A DNA stretch of 64,000 nucleotides from CAYLGT01 sp964383465 (GCA_964383465.1 CAYLGT010000004.1:9931-73930); one strand, 5' to 3'; numbered from the stretch's first letter, positions 17,303 to 26,619 are shown. Numbers and translations: made by a program. The notes: generated by a model not told the origin, from the letters alone.

Positions 17303-17851
17303 TTAGTTCTGCTCTTCATCAGGGATGTCTTCGGCGTTGAAGTAACGCTTGAGGGGCCGCACAACTGGCGCAAGCCTGGTCGCCATGTGCGCCTGGTAGT
17401 ACTTCTGTGCACGATTGGCTCCCCACCACGCAACATATGCCATGCCGCTGATGATAAACAGAAGGATCGTACAGAAGGTACCAGAGAAGATGAACGTTTC
17501 GATACCAACGTACCACCCCAAAACCATCGCCATCACACCACCAATCATGCCCCCTAGAAAACCGTAGCTAACCTTGATCATGGTCAGCACGTTCAACGGA
17601 GCGTGATAGAGGTGAGTGGTTACGCTGATGGCCAGGTAGATCATGGTCATTGCGACGACCGCGTTCATGGGGAACCACCCTTGAGAGATCCACTTTGGGT
17701 ATGACTCCATGGATTGCCTCAGGAACATGTCGTACGCAGTAGCTTGCGTAGGCCTCACTTGGTAGGCGACTAGTGTCATAGGCAGGCACATCAGTAGCAC
17801 CATGAGAAGGGTAGTTCGCCTCCTGCTTGTGGCCTGGCGTGTAGTCTCCAC
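17303..17851 (-). CDS. Membrane protein, unknown
   Basis: 182 residues from a GTG with AGGAG 5 nt upstream; an ATG at 17899 would add 16 residues but has no ribosome binding site. Hydrophobic helices at about 12-30, 57-75, 85-110 and 118-140, then a basic and finally acidic cytoplasmic tail. No family is recognised. It has its own TTGACA-17-TAGATA promoter, a 55-nt leader and its own terminator, the design shared by the GC-richer genes of this window. Confidence 0.6.
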   Translation of the reverse strand: METTRQATSRRRTTLLMVLLMCLPMTLVAYQVRPTQATAYDMFLRQSMESYPKWISQGWFPMNAVVAMTMIYLAISVTTHLYHAPLNVLTMIKVSYGFLGGMIGGVMAMVLGWYVGIETFIFSGTFCTILLFIISGMAYVAWWGANRAQKYYQAHMATRLAPVVRPLKRYFNAEDIPDEEQN

Positions 17852-17913
17852 GTAAACTCCTATCTCTCGAAGAGATGTCGAGGTACAAACTTCTTTCAAA
17901 AGTCTAACGAAAG

Positions 17914-17942
17914 TATCTAATCACAAATAGATAAAATGTCAA
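17914..17942 (-). promoter_or_regulatory. Full -35/-10 promoter of the 17303-17851 gene
   Basis: TTGACA, 17-bp spacer, TAGATA on the minus strand; predicted start near 17907. Confidence 0.55.
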
Positions 17943-17987
17943 CGTTACACAATGCAGATGTACTTTCTTGCTTAAACAGGGGCGGCG

Positions 17988-17996
17988 TGCTATACT
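17988..17996 (+). promoter_or_regulatory. Extended -10 of the RNase J gene
   Basis: TGCTATACT; start near 18003 and a leader of about 98 nt, unusually long for a housekeeping gene here. A role in autoregulation is possible but not shown. Confidence 0.6.
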
Positions 17997-18100
17997 ACAT
18001 AGAACGAACTAGAGGAGAAGTGACAGATATACTTCCTCGGAAACTGAAACTGAAATTACTTTATTTGCTACAACAAAAGAAAGGACAAAAGTAATACCCT

Positions 18101-20257
18101 ATGGGTCAACGAAGACTCGCAGGACCGCAAAAAGACGATATGTCTAAGCGGCCTAACCAACAACGTAAAAAATCAGACAACACCGTGCTGAACAACACCT
18201 CGACTCGTCGTGGTGAAGTCTTCCGTGCGCAACGTCGTACTAGCGAGAACGTCAACGTTCGCGCTAGCCAGCATGTCATCGACATCCCGGTAAACAAATC
18301 GCGCTACAACGGCTACGGTGGTCAGCAGTTTAGTTTGGCAGATGCTAAAAAACAGCGGCCAAACCCGAACCGCCCAAGCCTTCGCGTCATCCCGATCGGT
18401 GGACTGGGCGAAATGGGCATCGGTAAAAACATGATGGCCCTGGAATATGACCAGGACATCATCGTGCTCGACATGGGCTTTTTGTTCCCGGGTGCTGACT
18501 ACCCAGGTATCAACTACATCACGCCCGACATCAGCTATCTCGAAGAAAATAAGCACAAAATCCGTGGACATGTGTTTACCCACGGGCACCTGGACCACAT
18601 CGGTGCGTTTCGCCACCTCATCCATAAGATTCCTGCGCCGGTCTACGGCAGCAAATTTACCCTCGGTATGATCGAAAAGACCATGGAAGAGGCTACGAGT
18701 GGGTATACGCCCGAATACCACGAAATGAACCCTGAAGCTCATGAGCGAGTACAGCTTGGCGATAGTTTCAGTGTTGAGCTGGTTCGTGTGAACCACTCAA
18801 TCCCTGATGCAACTGCAGTTATCATCCGCACTCCGGTTGGTAACCTACTCGACAGTGGTGACTGGCGTTTCGAAGAAAACCCGGTTGATGGTCGCAAGTT
18901 TGACCTGGAGCGAATCACCGAAGTCGCAACTAAAGAAGGCTTCTTGCTCTTCATGAACGAGTCGACCAACTGTGAAAGCGACGGAACGCACACGCACGGT
19001 GAGTTCGACATCCAGGAAAGCTTTGGCCAGATCATGGACAAGTATCCAAACAGCCGCCTGATCCTCAGCACCTTCTCGTCACAGATTCACCGTATTCAGC
19101 TCATCTTGGACGAAGCCAAGAAGCACGACCGCAAAGTTGCGTTTGCCGGCTATAGCATGATCCAAAACGTCGAGCTGGCGCTGCGCACAGGTGTGATCAA
19201 GGTTCCGAAAGACACCGTCGTAAAGATGGAAGATCTCGTGAAATTACCTGACGGCAAAGTACTGCTTGTTTGTACTGGTTCACAGGGTGAGTTCAACGCC
19301 GTACTTAACCGAATGGCCTCTGGTGCTCACAAGCACATCAAGGTGAAAAGTTCTGACGTCGTTATCTTTAGCTCGAACCCGATTCCTGGAAACGAAAAGT
19401 ACGTCGTACGAACTGTCGACGGCCTTATGCGTGAGGGAAGCGATGTCGTGCAAAACGGCAAGAGCCACCTGACTGGCATCGGTCCTATCCACTTGTCAGG
19501 ACACGGCTACTATGACGACCACGTCAAGCTGATTGGCGCCGTTAACCCAAAGTACTACCTCCCGATTCACGGCGAATTCCACATGCTACATCACAACGCA
19601 GTGTTGGCTGAAAAAGAAAACGGCATCCCCCGTGACAACATCTTTGTCTGTGACGCCGGTGACGTTGTCGAGTTTTACCACGACGGCAGCGCCAAGAAAA
19701 CTGGTCGTGTACCAGTTGGCGGTATCATGTATGACGACAGTGGTGCAGAGGTGTCAGAAGTGGTTCTCAAAGACCGCATCCACATGTCGCACGAAGGTAT
19801 GTTCGTTGTCGTACTAACCGTCGCTCGTGGTAGTGGACGGCTCCTAACTAGCCCAGATATCATCTCTCGAGGCTTCATATATCTGCGTGACAGCGAAGAG
19901 CTCATGAACCTCATTCGCCAGTACTTGAAGCAAAAAGTTGCTCGAAGTTTCGGTGGTCGCAAAGCTGACATGGACCAGCTGAAGAAAGAACTGAAAGACG
20001 AGATCACGCACATCCTCTATGACCAGACTCGCCGTACGCCAATCGTGATCCCTGTGATCAACGAGATTAGCGCTGGTGGTAACGGTGGTGGTCAGACGAG
20101 CGCACCCGGACGTCAGCCGGCTCGTCGTCCAAACGAAAAACCAGCGCCTCGCCAACCAATTCGTGAAGAGCGCTTCCGCCCGCAGCCAGTGATTCCGGAG
20201 CTGAAGGCTCAGCCGTTTGCTCAGGAAGCTGAAAACCGACATATCCGAGAAATCTAA
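18101..20257 (+). CDS. rnj: Ribonuclease J with extended N- and C-terminal tails
   Basis: 718 residues against about 555 in classical RNase J. Residues about 1-90 are basic, Gln/Asn-rich and probably disordered. The metallo-beta-lactamase core carries THGHLDHIGAF (zinc site, about residues 160-170) and the beta-CASP region follows; residues about 665-718 are Arg/Pro/Gln-rich. It combines endonuclease and 5'-3' exonuclease activity in mRNA decay and rRNA processing. An internal ATG at 18140 is an alternative start; neither has a close ribosome binding site. Confidence 0.93.
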   Translation: MGQRRLAGPQKDDMSKRPNQQRKKSDNTVLNNTSTRRGEVFRAQRRTSENVNVRASQHVIDIPVNKSRYNGYGGQQFSLADAKKQRPNPNRPSLRVIPIGGLGEMGIGKNMMALEYDQDIIVLDMGFLFPGADYPGINYITPDISYLEENKHKIRGHVFTHGHLDHIGAFRHLIHKIPAPVYGSKFTLGMIEKTMEEATSGYTPEYHEMNPEAHERVQLGDSFSVELVRVNHSIPDATAVIIRTPVGNLLDSGDWRFEENPVDGRKFDLERITEVATKEGFLLFMNESTNCESDGTHTHGEFDIQESFGQIMDKYPNSRLILSTFSSQIHRIQLILDEAKKHDRKVAFAGYSMIQNVELALRTGVIKVPKDTVVKMEDLVKLPDGKVLLVCTGSQGEFNAVLNRMASGAHKHIKVKSSDVVIFSSNPIPGNEKYVVRTVDGLMREGSDVVQNGKSHLTGIGPIHLSGHGYYDDHVKLIGAVNPKYYLPIHGEFHMLHHNAVLAEKENGIPRDNIFVCDAGDVVEFYHDGSAKKTGRVPVGGIMYDDSGAEVSEVVLKDRIHMSHEGMFVVVLTVARGSGRLLTSPDIISRGFIYLRDSEELMNLIRQYLKQKVARSFGGRKADMDQLKKELKDEITHILYDQTRRTPIVIPVINEISAGGNGGGQTSAPGRQPARRPNEKPAPRQPIREERFRPQPVIPELKAQPFAQEAENRHIREI

Positions 20258-20266
20258 ACCAGCGCT

Positions 20267-22093
20267 TTAGTGCAGTGAAGATTGATCGTCTGGATTGCTA
20301 AAGTTTCGCTCTCGCAATATCGCACCCTGTCTATTTGCGCGAAGCCAGGCGCGTATTCCGGCGAGGAACAGCATCGACAGTGCTCCACCAAACACTAATA
20401 CCCAGGTGATGTCTGGAAGATCATTTATTTTATCGGTTGTTGCGAAACCTAGCGCCCCAACCACGATAAAAAACAGCAGGGTGTACACAATATCTGAAAA
20501 GGGTAGTGGGCGTTTGGCTAGAAGCCCAAGGCTGTAAAGTATGCCGACAACACCCGTTGTGGATACTATGATCCACAAGAGCTGTGGCGTCCCCACCATG
20601 AGCATCGACTGGTTGACCTCATCGCGCATTCGAAGGGCTCCAGCTATGAGAGCTATCGAACTGAGAGTAAGCAAGAGAGAAAACCACGTATCACCAACTT
20701 GCGTGAGGGGTTTTTCACGACGCTTACGATGACGAAATGCATCGGATAACAACCAAATAACCAGCCCAATTCCCGTACAAAGTATGCCGAGCGACAACAG
20801 CCCGACGAGTGTCATGTATGGTTCGGGAGTGTCTGCGTCGGAGTTCGTGTAGGCAAAGTTGAAGAAGACTAGAACTGCAGTTCCTATAAACAGCATGACA
20901 AAGGACCATATCCTCCTTACCATTGCTCGGCTTAGCCCCAAGACGCACGCGACACCAAGGGCTAGTAGGGCGCTATAAAGCCATGGCGTTGAACTTAGAA
21001 ACGGCTGCAGTGTTGTTGCATTACTGGAGCCCAACGGGGTGTAGATTGGTGTAAATTGCAGACTGAACATAGTGAGACCAAGGAGTACTAGCGCACCTGA
21101 GACTATGTTTCGTCGTATAAATTCGCCAAATCGTATCCAACGATGTTCGGGGTGTGTGAGCGCGACTCTATGCTTCCAAGCGAGTAGCGTGGTGGAGATG
21201 AGGTATATTCCCCCCGCTACCAGTGGCGCTACCAATACATCCCACAGGTGAAATGCGTCAGTCAGCCAGAAACTTACAACAATTATGATAATGCTGCAGA
21301 GCCAGAACTCCCATTGTTTGTAGAGATAGCTCCATTCATTTTCTCCACCTTCATTACCGATGTCTCGTTGTTGAAACTCATGTAATATGTACTGATAATC
21401 AGCCTTTGTTAGAGGTGAAATAGTTGTGAGTAGACGGCCTCGATTTTGTATCACACCTTCTTCGTCATACTCCGCCAAGAATATATTTTTAGGAAGCTTT
21501 TGTAACGGTGGTATGTCGTTATTCGATAACAAGACGGTATTATATGCATGCTCGTCATTCTCCAGTGGCCACCACCATCGATAATCTGCCTCAGTAGACA
21601 GCACCGTGTATGACGATGCGGACGTTTTTAGTAGCAGTTCACTTGCGCAGAACTCACCATTTCGGAGCGTGACGAGACTTTTGATTTGTCCACTGTGCAG
21701 AAGAAGGAGTGTGTCCACGAGACTAAGTGCAGCCGATTTTTCGTCCTCAAAAATTAGTTCGTACATTCCTCCATATATCAGCGGACCACCCTCTATATGC
21801 AGGGCAAAGGCGATGCTTGTGAGTTCGAGAGCGAACCGCAGCGTCGTATCGCTGGCTTTTCGTCCTGACTCGTAGGTTGCGAATACCTCATCTTCATCCT
21901 CGGACCGAGGAATACGGCTGTAAGCATCCGCCTGGATATTGAGGAGATTCTTATCAAGCTTCGCGCGTTCAAATTCTTTTTGGAATAACTTGAAAAATGT
22001 AATGACTGAGAATTCGGGCGTACCATCTGAAGCTTCATGATCCATGTCCATATCGTAGGTAGTTTTCTTTCTGAGGTCAATCAGTGTTTTCAT
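20267..22093 (-). CDS. Large multi-pass membrane protein, unknown
   Basis: About 608 residues from the ATG at 22093; a TTG seven codons upstream is possible. Residues 1-270 are a soluble acidic domain with a YEEGVIQNRGRLLTTI-like stretch near its end; residues about 275-590 hold around ten hydrophobic helices. No family is recognised. It follows the GtrA-like gene by 34 bp on the same strand and probably shares its transcript. It converges on rnj with 9 bp between stops. Confidence 0.6.
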   Translation of the reverse strand: MKTLIDLRKKTTYDMDMDHEASDGTPEFSVITFFKLFQKEFERAKLDKNLLNIQADAYSRIPRSEDEDEVFATYESGRKASDTTLRFALELTSIAFALHIEGGPLIYGGMYELIFEDEKSAALSLVDTLLLLHSGQIKSLVTLRNGEFCASELLLKTSASSYTVLSTEADYRWWWPLENDEHAYNTVLLSNNDIPPLQKLPKNIFLAEYDEEGVIQNRGRLLTTISPLTKADYQYILHEFQQRDIGNEGGENEWSYLYKQWEFWLCSIIIIVVSFWLTDAFHLWDVLVAPLVAGGIYLISTTLLAWKHRVALTHPEHRWIRFGEFIRRNIVSGALVLLGLTMFSLQFTPIYTPLGSSNATTLQPFLSSTPWLYSALLALGVACVLGLSRAMVRRIWSFVMLFIGTAVLVFFNFAYTNSDADTPEPYMTLVGLLSLGILCTGIGLVIWLLSDAFRHRKRREKPLTQVGDTWFSLLLTLSSIALIAGALRMRDEVNQSMLMVGTPQLLWIIVSTTGVVGILYSLGLLAKRPLPFSDIVYTLLFFIVVGALGFATTDKINDLPDITWVLVFGGALSMLFLAGIRAWLRANRQGAILRERNFSNPDDQSSLH

Positions 22094-22127
22094 CAAATAA
22101 CTAAACCCCGCCAAACTGTGACGGAGT

Positions 22128-22556
22128 CTAGTTGGACTCGACGTCTGTAGGCGGGGGAAGGGGCTCTCGGTGAGAGATCAGGTTGTTCCAGGTGAAGCTG
22201 AACGCCAGGCTGCAGGCCATAGCGCCAACATAGACCTGGGGAGTGTTTGCCTCTAGTTGCAACAGCGTGGCGGCGGCAACCGAGTTGACGCCCAAGCCAG
22301 CTAGGTTTCCTGGCATGAACAGCACCCAGCGGCGCTGCCAACCATGGATAGTGGGATGGCGATCACCAAAGGTGAACCTGTCATGCACCCAGAAGCTCGC
22401 TTGACCACCAGTGATGAAGCCGAGCATGTTGGCGAGCCCAACGGCAACGCCAGCGTGCAGCGCGAGCGTAAACACACTCACGTTCGTGACGGTCGGCACG
22501 ATCCCAAGCACGGAGTACTTGACGAGTCTCAGGAGCACATGAGTGCGCTGATTCAC
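22128..22556 (-). CDS. GtrA-family small membrane protein
   Basis: 142 residues, four helices (about 10-30, 37-57, 78-98, 105-125) with the GtrA-type LVKYSVLGI start, N-x(n)-GF and a C-terminal FSFTWNN motif. GtrA proteins help move lipid-linked sugars for cell-surface glycosylation. GTG start preceded by GAGGTG. It is GC-rich compared with its neighbours and has the TTGACG-17-TATCAT promoter type. Confidence 0.75.
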   Translation of the reverse strand: MNQRTHVLLRLVKYSVLGIVPTVTNVSVFTLALHAGVAVGLANMLGFITGGQASFWVHDRFTFGDRHPTIHGWQRRWVLFMPGNLAGLGVNSVAAATLLQLEANTPQVYVGAMACSLAFSFTWNNLISHREPLPPPTDVESN

Positions 22557-22586
22557 TGTATTTCACCTCGATTCAAAAAGAGCTAG

Positions 22587-22644
22587 TGGAAGCAGGGTGC
22601 TTCCATCAAATACCTATGATACCACCAAAGTAAACATTCGTCAA
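22587..22644 (-). promoter_or_regulatory. Promoter and leader hairpin of the GtrA-like gene
   Basis: TTGACG (plus-strand 22639-22644), 17-bp spacer, TATCAT (22616-22621) on the minus strand. The 53-nt leader contains TGGAAGCA-CCC-TGCTTCCA, a perfect 8-bp stem with a 3-nt loop (22587-22605). Confidence 0.6.
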
Positions 22645-22686
22645 TCAATGTAAAGGAGTTAAAGTATTCGAAAGGGGTGTTGCATT

Positions 22687-22755
22687 TTGTAGCAATTTAT
22701 GCTACAATTTAACCATAAACAGTTCTCGACAGCAATGACCTCGAGAACGTATAAT
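22687..22755 (+). promoter_or_regulatory. ftsK control region: two inverted repeats and two -10 boxes
   Basis: TTGTAGC-7 nt-GCTACAA (22687-22707) overlaps a TGCTACAAT -10. GTTCTCGA-11 nt-TCGAGAAC (22722-22748) lies directly before TATAAT (22750-22755), whose predicted start (22762) is 5 nt from the ATG. The repeats are positioned like operators for two promoters. Confidence 0.5.
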
Positions 22756-22766
22756 GAACGAAGTAT

Positions 22767-25001
22767 ATGGCAAAAAAGAAAAAGAAATCAGCAAAGAGCA
22801 AGAAGGTCGTCAAACCTGTTTCGAAGCACACGCTTCCTGAAGGGTTTTGGCCACAAGTAGGGGCACTGGTTCTGCTACTGCTGTCACTGCTATTGGCGCT
22901 CGGTATCTTTTCGACAGGTGGGCCATTTCCTCAAGCCGCCTATGGTGTCGGTCGCAATCTGTTTGGCTGGGGTGTGTATGTCCTGCCGTTCCTGTTCGTC
23001 TACAGGGCGGTTCAGATATTTAAGGCTGAACACAACAAAGTTCCTGGTGTTGTCACCGGTGCCACTATACTTTTCATCACGCTTACGTCCGGCTTTGTGC
23101 AACTGCTGAGTAACCAGCCAGCTGCCTATGAGCCCGCTACGCAGGGACAGGGTGGTGGTGTTGTTGGATGGTTGTTTGCACAGGGCATGCTGCTTCTTGC
23201 AACACCGACGGTTGGTGCTCTTATCAGCTTCGTTCTTCTGCTCATCACGAGCCTCTTTGTACTGAGTGTGTCACCATACAGTGTCATCAGCTGGTTCCTT
23301 AACCTCTTCCGTCGTGACGAGGCTGGAACACTGGCCGGTAACGCTGCGATTGCTGAAAAAGTTGCCGGTGGCGAAAAGAGTAAAGCTATCGGCGAGCTCA
23401 AACTAAACCAGGGCGTGCCGACAATCGATTCGATGGACGAAGACAAAAAGTCGACCCGTCTAAGCAGTCTCCGTAACAGTGTGACTCAGGACAAAGCTGC
23501 TGAAGAGCAGGCAGCACTGACTGCCGTGAGCGATCCTGATTGGGAACGTCCAAGTGTTGACCTACTTGAAAAGAAGCAGTCTCCGGCTGACGCTGGTGAC
23601 GTGAAGCACAACGCCCAGATCATAAAAGACACGCTCGGTGAGTTCGGCATCGATGTCGAGATGGAAGGGGCTAACATCGGTCCAAAAGTTACCCAGTACA
23701 CCCTCAAACCACCAAGTGGTGTCAAGCTGACGCGTATCACGCAGCTGGAAACTAACATCGCCCTGAACCTAGCGGCTCAGGCCCTTCGTATAGAAGCACC
23801 GATTCCAGGACAACGTGCGGTCGGTATCGAGGTGCCAAACCGCAAAGCTGCTGACGTGCGCCTGTTTGGTATCTTGGAGTCCAAGCAGTGGAAGAGTATG
23901 GCCGAACCGCTCGGGTTTGCGATCGGTAAGGATATCGCTGGTGACGCGGTGGTCGGTGAGCTCAACAAGATGCCACACCTACTCATCGCTGGACAGACCG
24001 GCTCAGGTAAGTCGGTTATGATCAACACGCTGCTTACCAGCTTGCTCTACCGCAATAGCCCGAGTGATATGCGCCTCATCCTCGTTGACCCAAAACAGGT
24101 TGAAATGGCTCCTTACGAAGACATCCCGCACCTGCTTACGCCGATCATCACCGAACCAGAAAAGACTATCAGCGCACTCAAGTGGCTGGTCAACGAGATG
24201 GAGCGCCGCTACAGTCTGCTGGCTGAACAGAAACTTCGTGACATCAAGAGCTTCAACGCAAAAAACCAGGAAGAGGCCATGCCGTACATCGTCATCGTCG
24301 TTGACGAGCTTGCCGACCTCATGATGGTTGCTGCCCGCGACGTCGAAGCACTCATCGTCCGCCTGGCCCAAAAAGCCCGTGCTGTCGGTATCCACTTAGT
24401 ACTTGCGACTCAGCGTCCGAGTGTCGACGTCATCACTGGACTCATCAAGGCTAACGTGCCGGCACGTATCGCTTTCACAGTTGCTGCACAGGTTGACTCA
24501 CGAACTATCCTCGACCAGGTCGGGGCAGAGAAACTGCTTGGGCAAGGTGACATGCTTATGCTGACACCGAGTATGAGTAAGCCAAAACGTATCCAGGGTG
24601 CCTGGGTGACCGACGATGAAGTCGTGAAGATAACTGATCACTTGCGCATGCAACGACCACCACAGTACGACGACGAGATCGTAGCGCAACCGGTGCAGCT
24701 CAACGGCCGTGGTGGTATCGTTATGGATCATGATGCAGGTAGTGGCGACGACGATATGTACAAAGACGCCGTCCGTGTGGTCGTCGAGGCCGGCAAAGCT
24801 AGTACAAGTCTTCTCCAGCGTCGTCTGCGCATCGGCTATGGCCGCGCAGCGCGTATCATCGAAGAGATGGAAGAGCAGGGTATTATCGGTGCTCAAGAGG
24901 GCTCACGACCACGAGATGTACTTGTGACCAGTGTCGATGACATCTACGGTGGTGGCGGAGCCGCCGAGGATGATACCGACGAGTACGGTATCCCACGCTA
25001 G
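22767..25001 (+). CDS. ftsK: DNA translocase FtsK/SpoIIIE
   Basis: 744 residues. Lys-rich start, four transmembrane helices (about 28-180), a short linker, the alpha/beta/gamma motor with Walker A GQTGSGKS (about 411-418), DPKQVEMAPYEDIPHLL, Walker B VIVVDELADLMM, and a C-terminal winged-helix gamma domain (about 670-725) that reads KOPS-type sequences. It pumps chromosome ends through the septum and activates XerCD recombination; a Xer recombinase gene is present at 62423-63334. Confidence 0.95.
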   Translation: MAKKKKKSAKSKKVVKPVSKHTLPEGFWPQVGALVLLLLSLLLALGIFSTGGPFPQAAYGVGRNLFGWGVYVLPFLFVYRAVQIFKAEHNKVPGVVTGATILFITLTSGFVQLLSNQPAAYEPATQGQGGGVVGWLFAQGMLLLATPTVGALISFVLLLITSLFVLSVSPYSVISWFLNLFRRDEAGTLAGNAAIAEKVAGGEKSKAIGELKLNQGVPTIDSMDEDKKSTRLSSLRNSVTQDKAAEEQAALTAVSDPDWERPSVDLLEKKQSPADAGDVKHNAQIIKDTLGEFGIDVEMEGANIGPKVTQYTLKPPSGVKLTRITQLETNIALNLAAQALRIEAPIPGQRAVGIEVPNRKAADVRLFGILESKQWKSMAEPLGFAIGKDIAGDAVVGELNKMPHLLIAGQTGSGKSVMINTLLTSLLYRNSPSDMRLILVDPKQVEMAPYEDIPHLLTPIITEPEKTISALKWLVNEMERRYSLLAEQKLRDIKSFNAKNQEEAMPYIVIVVDELADLMMVAARDVEALIVRLAQKARAVGIHLVLATQRPSVDVITGLIKANVPARIAFTVAAQVDSRTILDQVGAEKLLGQGDMLMLTPSMSKPKRIQGAWVTDDEVVKITDHLRMQRPPQYDDEIVAQPVQLNGRGGIVMDHDAGSGDDDMYKDAVRVVVEAGKASTSLLQRRLRIGYGRAARIIEEMEEQGIIGAQEGSRPRDVLVTSVDDIYGGGGAAEDDTDEYGIPR

Positions 25002-25022
25002 AACTTTGTCCTAGAAAAGCAA

Positions 25023-25054
25023 ACGAGCCCACCCCGTAAAAGGGGTGGGCTCGT
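25023..25054 (-). terminator. Terminator of the 25068-25523 gene
   Basis: ACGAGCCCACCCC / GGGGTGGGCTCGT: a perfect 13-bp stem with a 6-nt loop. The T-rich side lies on the minus strand (TTTGCTTTTC), so it serves the minus-strand gene; it probably also blocks ftsK read-through. Confidence 0.85.
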
Positions 25055-25067
25055 CCGACAGGTGGAC

Positions 25068-25523
25068 TTAGACGCGGAGGCCGAGCTCGCGCATGAGCGC
25101 GAGCTTGAGGCCGCTGGGCCACTCGTCCTCGAAGCGCAAAGTGTGAACCTCCTTGGCCGGCCAACGTTGCTGGCGTGGCTGGTACTCGAGGAAGTCGCGG
25201 TAATCGCCGACGTCCATGGTCAGCCCCTTTGCCTTGGCCTCTGCCATCTCGTCGTCGATGGACATGAGGTCGCCGAGACGACGAGCCCAGCCGGTGAGCA
25301 CGAGCTCATCGGTGGTGTAGTCGAACTCGACGACCACCCGCATGTGCTGGTAGCCGTCGAAGCAGAACCCGAACAGGGCGGGGGTCTGCTGGTTGAAGCC
25401 GTCGGGGTTTGTCACGTCCCGGGTCAGGACGAACTTGACGTCCTGCTCGCCGAAACGATCGCGGAGCGCGCGGCGGATCTTGCGGACGCCGACGGACAGG
25501 GTGGCGGTGGTGGTCTGCGTCAT
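25068..25523 (-). CDS. GC-rich cytosolic protein, unknown
   Basis: 151 residues, no signal peptide or helix of membrane length. It is written almost entirely with G/C-ending codons, unlike ftsK next door. Two conserved-looking halves: VRKIRRALRDRFGEQDVKFVLTR and a C-terminal WPAKEVHTLRFEDEWPSGLKLAL. No family is recognised. Its independent promoter (TTGACT-17-TAATAT), 74-nt leader and own terminator make it a self-contained unit, as would be expected of recent gain, perhaps from a GC-rich donor (inference). Confidence 0.6.
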   Translation of the reverse strand: MTQTTTATLSVGVRKIRRALRDRFGEQDVKFVLTRDVTNPDGFNQQTPALFGFCFDGYQHMRVVVEFDYTTDELVLTGWARRLGDLMSIDDEMAEAKAKGLTMDVGDYRDFLEYQPRQQRWPAKEVHTLRFEDEWPSGLKLALMRELGLRV

Positions 25524-25604
25524 GGACGCCTCCTCGTGTTGTGAACTCTGTCGGACAGACTGTTTTCTCTCGACTACTATAGAGAAGGAGAAAGCCTAAA
25601 TACT

Positions 25605-25633
25605 ATATTATCATAAATGGCATAAAAAGTCAA
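25605..25633 (-). promoter_or_regulatory. Full promoter of the 25068-25523 gene
   Basis: Minus strand TTGACT, 17-bp spacer ending TGA, TAATAT. Predicted start near 25598. Confidence 0.65.
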
Positions 25634-25729
25634 TGTATAGTGCTCGGTTTCTAAAGTGCTTGCGTTTTAGTTACGTCAGGCGTATACCGGGAGGTATAGT
25701 TCTTTGTTTTTAAACAAAAAGGCACTCAA

Positions 25730-26170
25730 ATGACACAAATGGACATCGTAGGTACTAGGGTTGACGTCGACCCATCGCTCCGCTCACACGTTGAGGCGTA
25801 TGGACGTCTAGTACGTCTCGCTATGGCGGCTGCGGACGGAGAGGCAACCCGCGACCCCAGGGGAGTATTTGTGTTTGACGGACTTGAAGGCGCCGGGGAG
25901 GCACTGACCCCAGAGCACTGCGCCGACGGTGTAGTGGCTCGGGAGCAGGATGGTACGACGTATAGCTACCGCGTGTTCGACGATCATGGCAATGCGCTCC
26001 CAGTGAGACAGGTACTAGGTGGCTCAGCTGTAGCGCGAGATGCCCTGGGGTTAGCACTCGCCCCAGGGATCAACGGCATCCGTGCACGACTAACCATTCG
26101 AGGTGTCGACGGCTCCGAGTCAGCTGCGGTGAGCACTGGGTCGCAGCATGACTGGCAACGTCTCTACTAA
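25730..26170 (+). CDS. Small acidic protein, unknown
   Basis: 146 residues starting MTQMDIVGTRVDVDPSLRSH. No signal peptide, no recognised motif; the C-terminal half is rich in Gly, Ala and Val and reads like a small beta domain. A hairpin ATACCgggaGGTAT lies about 45 nt upstream of the ATG. It ends just before the rpsF promoter and is probably monocistronic. Confidence 0.5.
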   Translation: MTQMDIVGTRVDVDPSLRSHVEAYGRLVRLAMAAADGEATRDPRGVFVFDGLEGAGEALTPEHCADGVVAREQDGTTYSYRVFDDHGNALPVRQVLGGSAVARDALGLALAPGINGIRARLTIRGVDGSESAAVSTGSQHDWQRLY

Positions 26171-26193
26171 GTCTTTTCAGACGACTCGTTTTC

Positions 26194-26255
26194 TGCTATA
26201 ATACCTCTGTTACAAACCTAAGCCTGCCTGAAACAGGGTAGGCATCCGCACGGAT
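26194..26255 (+). promoter_or_regulatory. rpsF-ssb-rpsR promoter and folded leader
   Basis: TGCTATAAT (26194-26202), start near 26209. The leader can form GCCT-g-CCTG-aaa-CAGG-gt-AGGC (26222-26243) followed by ATCCG-ca-CGGAT (26244-26255). It then has AAAGGAGG before the ATG. Leaders of rpsF operons in many bacteria bind the S6:S18 complex; this one could do so, but I have not matched it to the published consensus. Confidence 0.5.
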
Positions 26256-26272
26256 ACCAAAGGAGGTTACCT

Positions 26273-26614
26273 ATGCGAGAGTACGAACTAACCGTACTAA
26301 TTCACCCAGATCTCGAAGCAGATCTGGAAAACCAACTAACGATCGTTCGTGACATCGTCACCAAAAACGGTGGTAAAGTCACGAGTGAGGACAACTGGGG
26401 CAAGAAGCGTCTAGCTTACCGTATCGCAGGCGAAGACTTTGCTGTTTACGTCTTTATGACCGTCGAGCTCCCAGGCGCAGCTGTTGCGAAAGTTGACAGT
26501 ACGCTCAACATCACCGACCCAGTCATCCGACACCTACTCGTCAGTGTCGATCCAAAGGCGAAAGCAGCCCTTGCTGAAGCCAAAGAAGCAGCTACCGATA
26601 AAGAAGAGGAGTAA
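26273..26614 (+). CDS. rpsF: 30S ribosomal protein S6
   Basis: 113 residues. MREYELTVLIHPDLE and VTSEDNWGKKRLAYRI are typical S6. It pairs with S18 on 16S rRNA. First gene of the operon rpsF-ssb-rpsR, with ssb starting 5 bp after the stop. Confidence 0.95.
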   Translation: MREYELTVLIHPDLEADLENQLTIVRDIVTKNGGKVTSEDNWGKKRLAYRIAGEDFAVYVFMTVELPGAAVAKVDSTLNITDPVIRHLLVSVDPKAKAALAEAKEAATDKEEE

Positions 26615-26619
26615 GAACT

